This document shows, piece after piece, positions 17,801 through 25,598 of a stretch of 64,000 nucleotides of DNA (position 1 is its first letter; the number at the start of each line of letters is the position of its first letter). This DNA is from Lysobacteraceae bacterium (GTDB taxonomy: Bacteria; Bdellovibrionota; UBA1018; JAGTJX01). Location of the stretch: the NCBI GenBank assembly GCA_023657465.1, contig JAGTJX010000004.1:342904-406903 (forward strand), in the 5' to 3' direction. Under the pieces are notes generated by a model that made no database searches, had not been told where the DNA came from, and was given only the letters and a program-made list of their open reading frames with translations. The position numbers and the translations under genes are program-made.

Positions 17801-19420
17801 CCACTCAGCCCACTCGCAGCTGTCACCACTCATTTGATCAAATCCTCAGTCGGCACCATTCTCATGTCGATGGCTTCAGGAGCTATGTTCTGGGGTCTAA
17901 ACGGAGCAATGGTCGGAAACATGGTTTCAAGAACTTATGTGAATTTTTATGAAAAGCCGATTGAAGTGAAGTTCGCTCAGAGCGTAGCAGCACAGAATTT
18001 TGGGAATACAGACAAGACAATCATCTCATGGGCTGAGACGATGAGTCAGCAGCATCAACTCAAAGAAAGTCAGAGCGCTGCAACTAAGGCAATTCTTCAA
18101 GATGGTTTATTTACAGCCCTGTTCCTCAGCCAAGCTAAAATGATGGGAGGTTTCACATCATTTAAGGCTTCAAAAGAGATCGGACTCACGCCAAAAACTA
18201 TAGAAGAGCGAATCGCGCAGAGCATGACTTCGAAAGAACAAGTCAAAGCGTTTCAGCTAATTGAAGATCAAGCACTCGGTAAGCCATCACTCATGAATCG
18301 TGTGACTCAAGATCTCTCCCGTAGAGCTGGAAAAATATCCAGATACTTGCCAAAGTATCAAAATTTCACTTACTCTGAAATATTGGAAGGAGTTCGTAAG
18401 ACGCTGAAAATCAAATTGCCAGCGAAAGTAGCTCCATTAGAACCTGAGCTAAATGCATCTATCGACTTCCTTATGAAGCGTAACGAGGCATCGAAGATGA
18501 CTTTAGGTGAAGTCGTCTCTAATCCTCATCTTTATAAATTTTGGTTACGTCCTAGAGTTTGGTTTAGGAATGCGAAGAATCTCTGGAATACCGGAGATCT
18601 AAAATACCTCAATCTCAATCAAGGGGCCGACGCACTGATTGAGCGAGTGAATGCTCTGAGACGTGTTTATATTCATGAGAAGCTAGAAATGGCTCGATCT
18701 ATCCAAGCAAAGCTCAAAGACGCAATGAACATCACTGATGATTCGATTTCTCAAGGAGAGCATTTTATTAATACTCTTACAGATGAGGAGATCTCGCTAT
18801 TAGGAGATCTAGCTGAAGGGCCGGGTCTCTGGTGGAATCAGTGGTATAAGGGCAATAGTGGACCGCTTTATTTGAGTGTGGCGAGAACTTCTGAGAACTT
18901 CAAAACTGTGCTCAGAGGATTCTCTCCGGTTGAGTATCGTCCGATCAAACCTTGGTGGGAATCTCACGCAGACAATAAACAGATCGCAGAGTTTGAAAAG
19001 GCACTTTCAGGACAAGTCAGAAAGCCAAATCCACTTCGAGACTTGGATTTCTTAGAGCTTGAGGCTATCGACTCGATTTACAAAGACTTAGTGAATAGAG
19101 GGATCGTCAGTGAAGCAACTGGACAGATTTTAAAGCCATTATCCACTCTCACTGAGGTCGATAAGCGACTCTTGGAGAAGTATTTGAGAGGCATGAACTT
19201 CAAAGTAGGCATGACCCAGGCTGGACTTGATTTCAAAAAACCATCTGATGTATCTCAATATCAAGATATTATTGAGTTTTACGACCAGATGCAGGCATTG
19301 GATGGTATGAAAGTATTGCGAGACAAAGAATATGAGGCGCTACGTGAGAGTTTGGATCGTTATTTAGCCGCCCCAGATCGTTCACTCGAGCAATTGGTGA
19401 ATGAATACAAACCTAGGTAA
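14873..19420 (+). CDS. Very large envelope protein, paralogue of the 946-aa protein at 9426
   Basis: The N-terminus has a charged start and a hydrophobic segment (residues 8-24) that may be a signal peptide or anchor. A helical region of about 900 residues precedes a double membrane segment near 961-980 and 995-1015. Unlike the 946-aa paralogue it continues for almost 500 residues beyond the hairpin, and it has an insertion near 650-720 containing a near repeat: DDAKKAIVDWLSKSEKTQKK and then EDKTKKIAEWIKALPSEEQL. Shared blocks with the paralogue are listed there. No enzyme motif was recognised. The ATG follows a sigma54-type element by only about 20 bp. The aminotransferase gene begins 11 bp after the stop and may be cotranscribed. 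Confidence 0.75.
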   Translation: MRTYKRSHQLLFGVIALVLTVGLGFDSPPALIDYTQKTEAGLLFFEKQLVRAPEGLGSNGQAVLEHAKKHIEPLKREIEAEALRVSQIIGMDYVDEERNILEASLRYINLLARTYYLYAKAAHYPKNDISKMNFSVLNNPAHALLDIRIPRRIGLSLFQMGTYLTPRHDSADPKFLWFTLPQSDRLLAEMFALSRNEEGDLALTNDFEATRQSETELLKRYRKSVFRIKSEQEYAKLLQFITLRETLFNRWVINRFRSEQFKETPVNSCGNSSYLNFKTSSSAYPEKPSQLLAYTGWAEQEELIFDLNQAQQKITPIVGKTLLATDQQHLDVLITLMRTTPGFDFVKQTLQADYDVKPSEELSYVKYQIKDDKNQSLGKRVNQTIASYWKSEGEKIIISSNFPSDGFKPEEMSKRVAVFSYESARDAATAQIATDLINMKLVQESTSYDDLVHSAEKIYDAQFKENYLTLVKAVTQIPFEQMRNHVVKAGINRGNLDRKATLLFEAVKPILPWVKEYRELRMYALRSGFVKEYNSNGLPTESLYEHRLLNQKSRVPHYGQVDSFPAVLMQAQARLGLEPFREVVEWFRIDSEFANLYKMWLEDAVNEYGALVEKNESQISQHLISRAFKSATEKLRERAKPGYRIQLGNWVSENVETTPMTITDDAKKAIVDWLSKSEKTQKKEVNESQVITEDKTKKIAEWIKALPSEEQLQEEPKVDPRLHGSIRRDQISTGFVPGPILKKKVEKLIEALGFSGEIEIDDSKILKTDFDRLQYAHARMAELVVAEPILGIPMYDHDVSLVMEESATYLGDGISPGLSTGKDAGTKTRSGRVKHAPGTEGMIPQYTQLIEQMASVYMPLGTPPLRIFDIHYNESLARQLVSKAIDTAARNGEGLFETFCQADPKKWKVDEKFKKIFIASVTLRKAMMGADKQLEEIDLRMQKELRSTMQYLQEEWFMPTMTFLFWASIVFLAFTFPLSPLAAVTTHLIKSSVGTILMSMASGAMFWGLNGAMVGNMVSRTYVNFYEKPIEVKFAQSVAAQNFGNTDKTIISWAETMSQQHQLKESQSAATKAILQDGLFTALFLSQAKMMGGFTSFKASKEIGLTPKTIEERIAQSMTSKEQVKAFQLIEDQALGKPSLMNRVTQDLSRRAGKISRYLPKYQNFTYSEILEGVRKTLKIKLPAKVAPLEPELNASIDFLMKRNEASKMTLGEVVSNPHLYKFWLRPRVWFRNAKNLWNTGDLKYLNLNQGADALIERVNALRRVYIHEKLEMARSIQAKLKDAMNITDDSISQGEHFINTLTDEEISLLGDLAEGPGLWWNQWYKGNSGPLYLSVARTSENFKTVLRGFSPVEYRPIKPWWESHADNKQIAEFEKALSGQVRKPNPLRDLDFLELEAIDSIYKDLVNRGIVSEATGQILKPLSTLTEVDKRLLEKYLRGMNFKVGMTQAGLDFKKPSDVSQYQDIIEFYDQMQALDGMKVLRDKEYEALRESLDRYLAAPDRSLEQLVNEYKPR

Positions 19421-19431
19421 GATAGAATTTT

Positions 19432-20649
19432 ATGACTAGAAAAATCCCCGCACAGGGAATCAACCTCTTTCAGCAAATCTATATTCTTATGAGAGAATAT
19501 AGAGAAGCCTCAAGTCTTGAGCCACTGAATCTCTCGCTCGGTAATCCTGACGGAGTACCATGTGCAGAGATACTCGAACTCAAAGCGCGCTTCGCTCGTG
19601 ATTCAGGATATGAGTTTCATACTTATGCAGAGGACAATAACATCCGAGAATTCTCTGAAGGAATGGTTGCTCTTCATTCGGGAGTTGAACTGAACCAACT
19701 TCCTGGTACGAAAGCCGTACCCATCGCTGGGATCAAAACCGCTACTGCTATTCTTCCACTTGCGTGCGCAGCGTTTGATAAGCGCTCTCAGTTTACTGTG
19801 GTTTCAAATCTTCCTGCCTATGATGTCATCGGTACTTGGACAGAGAAATACTTGGGCCTCAAGCGTTTAGGTTGGAAGCTCAACTCTGAGTCCAATATGC
19901 GACTCGATATCTCTGAACTTAAGAATATTTTGTCTCAAACAAAAGTCGATTTAGTTCATGTCATTCGACCTGGGAATCCCGCAGCTGTGGGTGCTACACT
20001 TGAAGAGTGGCTTGAAATTGGAAAACTGTGCGCAGACCATGGGACTAGACTCGTGAACGATGCTGCTTATGTAGGACTATCGAGTGATCCATCGCATGTC
20101 TCACTAGCGAGTGTTGCTCATGAGGTTTCTGGTCTTGAGTGGATGGAACTTTATTCAGTCAGTAAGTCTTACAATGATCCAGGTGCACGATTAGGTGTAG
20201 CTGTCGGATCGAAAGATTTCATCGACGATTTCATTCTGATTAAGGGCAACACAGACTCAGGACCTAACCCAGGGGTTATGGCCGCTTACGGTGAGTTCTT
20301 CAAAAATAGAAAGCTAGCTCATCAAAAGCTTCATGAACTGAGAGATCTATATCAAAGGCGCTTAAGTTATATTGTTCCAAAATTTATTGAGATCGGTTTG
20401 AAACCTGCACATAAGACAGAAGCTGGATTCTTCACTCTCTGGAAAGTACCATCAAAAGCATTTGGCGTGAAGATCGATTCAGCTGAGCATTTCAATCGAC
20501 TCGTCATCGAGAAGACTGGGATTGTGGGAGTGCACTTCGGAGCTACAGAACCACTGATGAGATATGCGGTTTGTACAGATGTCCTCAGTCCCGCATTCCA
20601 AAAACGTTTTGAAGTAGAGATTCAGAAGATTGGACCTGCGTATGAGTAA
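19432..20649 (+). CDS. PLP-dependent class I/II aminotransferase
   Basis: A fold-type I aminotransferase that moves an amino group between an amino acid and a 2-oxo acid. Visible family features are LSLGNPDGVP near the start, AGIKTATAILPLA, HVIRPGNPAAVG with the conserved Asn-Pro, and the PLP-binding Lys in SVSKSYNDPGARLGVAVGS, close to residue 245. At 405 aa it is of normal length. The next gene, an omega-amidase-like hydrolase, overlaps its stop by 8 bp. That pairing is known from glutamine transaminases of the MtnE/KYAT type, whose product 2-oxoglutaramate is consumed by omega-amidase. The substrate here is therefore inferred to include glutamine, not shown. Confidence 0.85.
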   Translation: MTRKIPAQGINLFQQIYILMREYREASSLEPLNLSLGNPDGVPCAEILELKARFARDSGYEFHTYAEDNNIREFSEGMVALHSGVELNQLPGTKAVPIAGIKTATAILPLACAAFDKRSQFTVVSNLPAYDVIGTWTEKYLGLKRLGWKLNSESNMRLDISELKNILSQTKVDLVHVIRPGNPAAVGATLEEWLEIGKLCADHGTRLVNDAAYVGLSSDPSHVSLASVAHEVSGLEWMELYSVSKSYNDPGARLGVAVGSKDFIDDFILIKGNTDSGPNPGVMAAYGEFFKNRKLAHQKLHELRDLYQRRLSYIVPKFIEIGLKPAHKTEAGFFTLWKVPSKAFGVKIDSAEHFNRLVIEKTGIVGVHFGATEPLMRYAVCTDVLSPAFQKRFEVEIQKIGPAYE

Positions 20650-21352
20650 ACTCAAGTTTGTTCCAGTTTCAATGGACTCCACTTGGGGAGATGCAGCCGA
20701 TAACGTAAAAAAGATTAAAAACATCATTGAAGATACGCCTACTACTCGAAATGCTGTTTTTGTTTTCCCTGAGCTCACACTTCATGGATTCGTACTTGAG
20801 AATCCAGGGCGATATGCCATTTGCTCGACATCCATCTTCCACAAGCAACTCTCAGAGCTCGCTCGTTCTCATCAGTGTTTCCTCATTATTGGAGGAATTG
20901 AAAAGAACTTAGAAAACAGTGACCGCCCATTTAATACCACCTGGGTTTGGAACTCGAGTGGCAAGATCATCGCACGTTACAGGAAGAACAATCTTTTCAC
21001 TCAAGGTTCTCCTTCGGAGAAGGATCTCTATTCGCCAGGCAGAGAAACAGTCATTGTAGATATGGATGGCTCAAGAGTGGGACTAGCGATTTGTTTTGAT
21101 ATCCGCTTTCCTGAATTGTTCAAACTCTATGAGGGAAAGACGGATGTCGTAGTTCTTCCTGCTTGCTGGGTGGACGGACCTGATAAGGAAAATCAATTAA
21201 GAGATTTAAGTATTGAGCGCGCTAAACAAACGAAAGCAACATTCGTTACTGTGAATCGATCTGGCAAGGATAAAAATTTTAGTTATAGTGGTACTCACTA
21301 TATTGTGAATCCAAGCGGCAAAATAATCAGTGAAACTAAATCGAAAGCTTAA
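20642..21352 (+). CDS. Carbon-nitrogen hydrolase, probable omega-amidase
   Basis: Nitrilase-superfamily fold with the Glu-Lys-Cys triad: Glu in VFVFPELTLHGF, Lys in ARYRKNNLF, and Cys in GLAICFDIRFPELF. The last motif is typical of the omega-amidase/Nit2-YafV branch. The ATG at 20642, inside ATGAGTAA over the upstream stop, is preferred to an upstream TTG; it gives 236 aa. Translation is probably coupled to the aminotransferase. Expected reaction is hydrolysis of 2-oxoglutaramate (or 2-oxosuccinamate) to the 2-oxo acid and ammonia. The last 17 bp overlap the convergent barrel-like gene. Branch assignment is good, exact substrate inferred from the neighbour. Confidence 0.82.
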   Translation: MSKLKFVPVSMDSTWGDAADNVKKIKNIIEDTPTTRNAVFVFPELTLHGFVLENPGRYAICSTSIFHKQLSELARSHQCFLIIGGIEKNLENSDRPFNTTWVWNSSGKIIARYRKNNLFTQGSPSEKDLYSPGRETVIVDMDGSRVGLAICFDIRFPELFKLYEGKTDVVVLPACWVDGPDKENQLRDLSIERAKQTKATFVTVNRSGKDKNFSYSGTHYIVNPSGKIISETKSKA

Positions 21353-21851
21353 TTCCTGCCATAGGAACGAGATTATTCGTCCAGCCTGCTAGGGTTGAGA
21401 GATTGTAGTCGAGCTCTACTCCATACTGGATATGGCTTCCCATGTAGTAGCCCGCGGTGAGTCCATAGACGAGTGAAGTGGCAGTTGAACCACCCGTGCT
21501 GAGACCTGCTACTGTGATGTAAGCGTTCTGAATTCCCATTCCGATATTCGCTCCCACGAACGCTCCGCTGAACTTGAATTTGAACTGACCGAGTACGTTC
21601 ACTTGGCCAGTATTAGTGTTAGTGGTGACATTGCTCACTGTAACGCTGGAGAGTGGACCAGACATATTTGTAGCCTTCACTCCGATAGAATAGATGCCGA
21701 GATCGATTGCAGCTGTCAGTCCATAGGTGAAAAACATCGTAGAGGATGCATTGTAGTTTGTAGTGACTCCGCCAATGACGCCGAGTTCAGTGAGTGCATG
21801 AGCATTCGATGTATTGATGAGTAGTGCTAATAAGAGTGTGAACTTTTTCAT
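21336..21851 (-). CDS. Small outer-membrane beta-barrel-like protein
   Basis: A signal peptide (MKKFTLLLALLINTSNAHA) is followed by about 150 residues with alternating hydrophobic and polar positions, many Gly, Ser and Thr, and repeated segments such as VNVLGQFKFKFSGAFVGANI and YGLTAGYYMGSHIQYGVELD. This fits an eight-stranded outer-membrane barrel, though the end is Ile rather than the usual Phe or Tyr. The start overlaps the lysA stop by four bases (ATGA), so it is the last gene of the exonuclease-lysA run. Function unknown; location inferred. Confidence 0.6.
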   Translation of the reverse strand: MKKFTLLLALLINTSNAHALTELGVIGGVTTNYNASSTMFFTYGLTAAIDLGIYSIGVKATNMSGPLSSVTVSNVTTNTNTGQVNVLGQFKFKFSGAFVGANIGMGIQNAYITVAGLSTGGSTATSLVYGLTAGYYMGSHIQYGVELDYNLSTLAGWTNNLVPMAGIKLSI

Positions 21852-23137
21852 TTAATCTCCTCGTTTAAAATCAATGATCTTTCGGTCTCTCGTTTTCGTA
21901 TCACTTTTATTTTGGTTCCGCTGACTAAAATTTCAGCCGCTCTGGGTCTAGAGTTGTATTGAGAGCTCATCGCAGATGCATAAGCTCCTGCTGAGAGAAC
22001 GGCGACATATTCTCCTTGCGCGATTCCTGTGGGGAGGTTCGCTCCGCGAGCCAAGAAGTCCCCTGTTTCACAGATGGGGCCTACGAGATCGATGGGTTGT
22101 GTAGGTCCAAGGTGTTTTTTCACTGAGAGGACTCCGTGGTGTGCTTCGTAGAGAGCGGGTCTAATGAGTTCGGTCATTCCGGCATCGACGATGACGAAAT
22201 TCTTATCCTCACGGTATTTTCTGTAAAGAATTTTAGAAACCAAGATTCCGCTGTTAGCGATGATGAGTCGTCCAGGTTCGAGCAGGAGCTTGGGTTTGTA
22301 CTGTTGAAACTTAGGACGTTTGAAAATTTCCTTGATGATGCCAGCATAAGAATCAATCGGGATAGTAGTTTCGTTTTGGTACTGAACGCCAACTCCCCCA
22401 CCAAGGTCAATGAACTTCAGTGACTGGGGGAGTGAATCAGAGAGAAGCTCGAATAGTTCTGCACATTCTTGAAATGCATTTCGAAGGGGGTAGACATTCG
22501 TGAGCTGGCTACCAATATGAATGCTGATGCCTGAGATTTTTATTTTAGGATGTTTTTTGTATTTCTCGAGCGCTTGAAGGATTTCAGGCTTCGTCATTCC
22601 GAATTTGTTTTCGTTTTTTCCAGTTGAGATGTGTTTATGAGTGAGTGCATCAACGTCTGGATTGAATCGGAATCCAATGGAAGCAGTCTTCTTCAGTCTC
22701 TTCGCAACAATTGCAATTGCATCTAACTCTTCTAGTGATTCGACATTGATGAGGGCGACAGATGCTTTCTGAGAGTACTTCAGCGCCTGTTCGATTTCTT
22801 TTACACTCTTGCCAACACCTGAGAACACAATGCGATCAGGTTTGATTCCTGCTTTCTTCGCACGGAAGAGTTCTCCACCGGAAACTGTGTCCACTCCTCC
22901 ACCCATAGATTTGATGAGCTTCAGAATCGAGAGATTGCTGTTGGCCTTCATCGCGTAACAAATCTGGTGAGGGATTCCTTCGAGAGACTTGTCGAGAGCT
23001 TGGTAAGCTTTCTTGATCGCAGTCTCAGAATAAATGAACAGGGGAGTACCGTATTTTTCTGCACATTTGATGACGGAGGTTTTTTCAGCGTATAATTCTT
23101 GAGCGACGTATGGGAAAAACTCGAGAGGCTGGATCAT
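21848..23137 (-). CDS. lysA: Diaminopimelate decarboxylase
   Basis: This PLP enzyme makes L-lysine from meso-diaminopimelate, the last step of lysine synthesis, in the cytoplasm. The PLP Lys is in ICYAMKANSNLSILK; the glycine-rich PLP phosphate loop is FIDLGGGVGVQY; HIGSQLT and LLLEPGRLI are conserved, and GPICETGDFLA holds the active-site Cys and Glu of the dimer partner. At 429 aa it is of normal length. It overlaps the exonuclease gene by one base (23137) and the small barrel gene by four bases, so it is the middle of a three-gene run. Confidence 0.95.
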   Translation of the reverse strand: MIQPLEFFPYVAQELYAEKTSVIKCAEKYGTPLFIYSETAIKKAYQALDKSLEGIPHQICYAMKANSNLSILKLIKSMGGGVDTVSGGELFRAKKAGIKPDRIVFSGVGKSVKEIEQALKYSQKASVALINVESLEELDAIAIVAKRLKKTASIGFRFNPDVDALTHKHISTGKNENKFGMTKPEILQALEKYKKHPKIKISGISIHIGSQLTNVYPLRNAFQECAELFELLSDSLPQSLKFIDLGGGVGVQYQNETTIPIDSYAGIIKEIFKRPKFQQYKPKLLLEPGRLIIANSGILVSKILYRKYREDKNFVIVDAGMTELIRPALYEAHHGVLSVKKHLGPTQPIDLVGPICETGDFLARGANLPTGIAQGEYVAVLSAGAYASAMSSQYNSRPRAAEILVSGTKIKVIRKRETERSLILNEEIK

Positions 23138-23778
23138 TAACTCCAGTTTACAGGGACTTGTTTGATATTTCCTTCGGAATATTGAATTTTAACGAAGCCT
23201 TTCTCACGGCCATAGTTAAAGACGTCTTTAGTCACTTTGACGTCTTGGAGGCAGTACTCGATGATCTTGTCGATCTCGCCAGATTTCCACCATTGCACAG
23301 CGAGTAAACCGTCAGCGGATTTGCCCACATTGAGTGTACCTTGAGCGACGGAGTCGAGTTTCAGAAATGGTCCGCGAGTGATCGCATGCAGATCATACAT
23401 GATGTCAAAAGTATCTAAGTCTTTGTATTCGAGCCCGTAAGCGCCTAAGACTGGAAGGTCGAATCCACGGATGTTGTAGCCAATGACGAGGCGCTCTTCC
23501 ATGAGGCGGAAAAGGTTCTTCAGTTCATTCTCACGGAAGGTGAGCATTTCCTGAGATTTGCTATCGTAAGCACAGGCCACTGAGACGCCCAGCTTATCGA
23601 TATGATCCCAGCCGCCGACTTCATCGACCAACTTCTGAGTTTCGATGTCAAAAACCAAGTAGTGGCGGTGCTTCAAAAACAAGCTCGAAGGCACAACGTC
23701 TTCACTCATGGGAACATTGCTCGAATGCCTCCAGTAGGAAGGATTGAGTTTGATTCGGGTTGCAGGAGTGGTGGCCAT
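23137..23778 (-). CDS. DEDD-type 3'-5' exonuclease (RNase H-like)
   Basis: A single-domain protein of 213 aa. The first acidic motif is LVFDIETQK, the second GYNIRGFDLPVLGAYG, and the third is in IIEYCLQDVKVTKDVF, with Tyr and Asp arranged as in the DEDDy group. The layout resembles PolB-like or YprB-like predicted exonucleases. It should remove nucleotides from a 3' end of DNA or RNA; which is not clear. The start faces the M20 peptidase gene across 50 bp, and the stop overlaps the lysA start. Confidence 0.75.
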   Translation of the reverse strand: MATTPATRIKLNPSYWRHSSNVPMSEDVVPSSLFLKHRHYLVFDIETQKLVDEVGGWDHIDKLGVSVACAYDSKSQEMLTFRENELKNLFRLMEERLVIGYNIRGFDLPVLGAYGLEYKDLDTFDIMYDLHAITRGPFLKLDSVAQGTLNVGKSADGLLAVQWWKSGEIDKIIEYCLQDVKVTKDVFNYGREKGFVKIQYSEGNIKQVPVNWS

Positions 23779-23828
23779 CGGCTTCTAGTTGTGGCAAAAA
23801 GGTCTCACACTGTAAAGGGGCGAAGACC

Positions 23829-25238
23829 ATGAATGCGATAAGTCATTTTGAAAAAAACTGGGAAGCACATTTAGAAGATTTGAAAAACTTGGTGAGAATT
23901 CCAAGCGTGAGTTTCCCTGGGTTTCCTCCCGAAGAACTTAAGCGCTCTGCAGCCATGACCGCTGAAATTCTGAAGAAGAGTGGTCTTCCTCATGTCGAGA
24001 TCTTGGAAGTGGGCAACGCTCCTCCTTATGTCTATGCGGAATCCAAACAAGATCCCGAGAGACCCACCGTACTCCTCTATGCTCATCACGATGTGCAGCC
24101 ACCAGGACGCGAAGAGTATTGGAAGACTGTACCGTTTGAACCGACGGTGAAAACTGGCCCAGGCGGAGATAGGCTTTACGGCCGCGGAAGTGCCGACGAT
24201 AAGGCGGGAGTGATTGTTCACTCAGCATCGATCGCTTCATTTCTGAAGAATGGCGAAGATCTACCTGTGAATGTGAAGATCGTGATCGAAGGCGAAGAAG
24301 AAGCTGGCTCGGATCATCTTCCTTTGTTCCTTGAGACTTATAAGAAAAAAATTCAAGCAGACGTGATGATTCTCACTGATACAACTAACTTCGATTGTGG
24401 TGTACCTGCGCTCACGATCGCTCTGCGTGGACTCGTCATTATTGATGTCGAAGTACGCGCTCTCACTAAGACCGTGCACTCAGGCATGTGGGGTGGTCCT
24501 ATTCCTGATCCTGTTCAAGCTCTGGCTAAGATGCTCGCAACACTATCAGACGCTCAGGGAAGAATTAATATTCCTGCGATTAGGGACATGATTCCACCTT
24601 TGTCTCGTGAAGAAATCGCAGACTTCGAAGCGATGCCTTACAATGAGAAAGACTTCCGTGAGCAAGTGGGCTTGATTCCTTCTGCACAGTTATTGAAAGA
24701 GGGCCCATCAGTCATTGCACAGACCTGGAGATTCCCTTCACTGACGGTGACTGCGATTCAAGCATCGTCACGTGCGACTCCGAATAATATTATCAACGAC
24801 ACTGCCTGGGCGCGGGTTACGATCCGTGTGGCTCCTGGTATGAGTGGTGAGAAGATTTCTCAGGCTTTGCAAAAGCACCTTAAGTCTCAGGTCATCTGGG
24901 GTTTAGAATGCACTCTCACTGAAAACGGTGTGGGTGATGGTTGGAAGACGGATCCCTACGGTGAACACAAACACACATTCGAGATTGCAGAGCGCGCACT
25001 CGAGAAGGGCTACGGCAAGAAAGTGATTAAGATTGGCTGTGGTGGCTCGATCCCGTTTGTAGAGCCGTTTGCCAAAGCGCTCGGTGGAGTGCCTACGCTC
25101 CTCATCGGAGTGGAAGATCCGTACACCAATGCTCATGGCGAGAATGAGAGCTTACTCATTTCAGACCTCAAGAAAGCGTGCCTGTCGCAGATTTATCTGT
25201 TCGATGCACTTGGGAAAGAGTTTAAGAAGCTATCTTGA
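23829..25238 (+). CDS. M20-family metallopeptidase (dipeptidase type)
   Basis: A zinc-dependent cytoplasmic peptidase, 469 aa. Metal-binding motifs in order: YAHHDVQPPG, YGRGSADDKAG, EGEEEAGSDH, and near the end a Gly-Gly-Ser-Ile-Pro-Phe segment and HGENES with the final His. HSGMWGGPIPDPVQAL marks the dimerisation domain border and matches the carnosinase-like (CNDP) branch. The ATG at 23829 with GGGGCGA upstream is chosen; the frame is open further upstream, but that part would lie in the divergent promoter. Likely cleaves small peptides; specificity unknown. Confidence 0.88.
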   Translation: MNAISHFEKNWEAHLEDLKNLVRIPSVSFPGFPPEELKRSAAMTAEILKKSGLPHVEILEVGNAPPYVYAESKQDPERPTVLLYAHHDVQPPGREEYWKTVPFEPTVKTGPGGDRLYGRGSADDKAGVIVHSASIASFLKNGEDLPVNVKIVIEGEEEAGSDHLPLFLETYKKKIQADVMILTDTTNFDCGVPALTIALRGLVIIDVEVRALTKTVHSGMWGGPIPDPVQALAKMLATLSDAQGRINIPAIRDMIPPLSREEIADFEAMPYNEKDFREQVGLIPSAQLLKEGPSVIAQTWRFPSLTVTAIQASSRATPNNIINDTAWARVTIRVAPGMSGEKISQALQKHLKSQVIWGLECTLTENGVGDGWKTDPYGEHKHTFEIAERALEKGYGKKVIKIGCGGSIPFVEPFAKALGGVPTLLIGVEDPYTNAHGENESLLISDLKKACLSQIYLFDALGKEFKKLS

Positions 25239-25598
25239 TTATCGATCATCAATACACGTAACTGATATCTTCACTTCGTTTGAGATGAATTCACCTTCGC
25301 ATGATCTCGTTTGGACGGTATGGGAGTAACTAAAAGATCCTGTAATGAGCTTAAACTCACGGAATCTGTTACTCATGTGATAGATTTTTTTTGAATAACT
25401 GACATCATCTTCATTGAACTTGTAGAGTCCGCCATCGAAACTTACAAGAACACGGTCGTTTTCGAAGATAGTAATTGAAACGCTTTCGCGTGGATCAAGA
25501 TTGTAATTATTTTTGCAGAACAATTTGATACCACTGTAAGCATTTGAGCTCATGGCCAGAATAGTTAATTGCAGAGTTATTGTTATAAGAGATTTCAT
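25239..25598 (-). CDS. Small secreted protein, unknown function
   Basis: A 119-residue protein with an N-terminal signal peptide cut probably after NAYS. The mature part is beta-prone with three Cys (LFCKNN, RSCEGE, VTCIDD), which may include a disulfide. Its ATG overlaps by four bases the stop of the decayed GGNGG-type gene, so it was the last gene of the TIGR02147 operon. No family recognised. It looks intact although its upstream neighbour is broken. Confidence 0.55.
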   Translation of the reverse strand: MKSLITITLQLTILAMSSNAYSGIKLFCKNNYNLDPRESVSITIFENDRVLVSFDGGLYKFNEDDVSYSKKIYHMSNRFREFKLITGSFSYSHTVQTRSCEGEFISNEVKISVTCIDDR

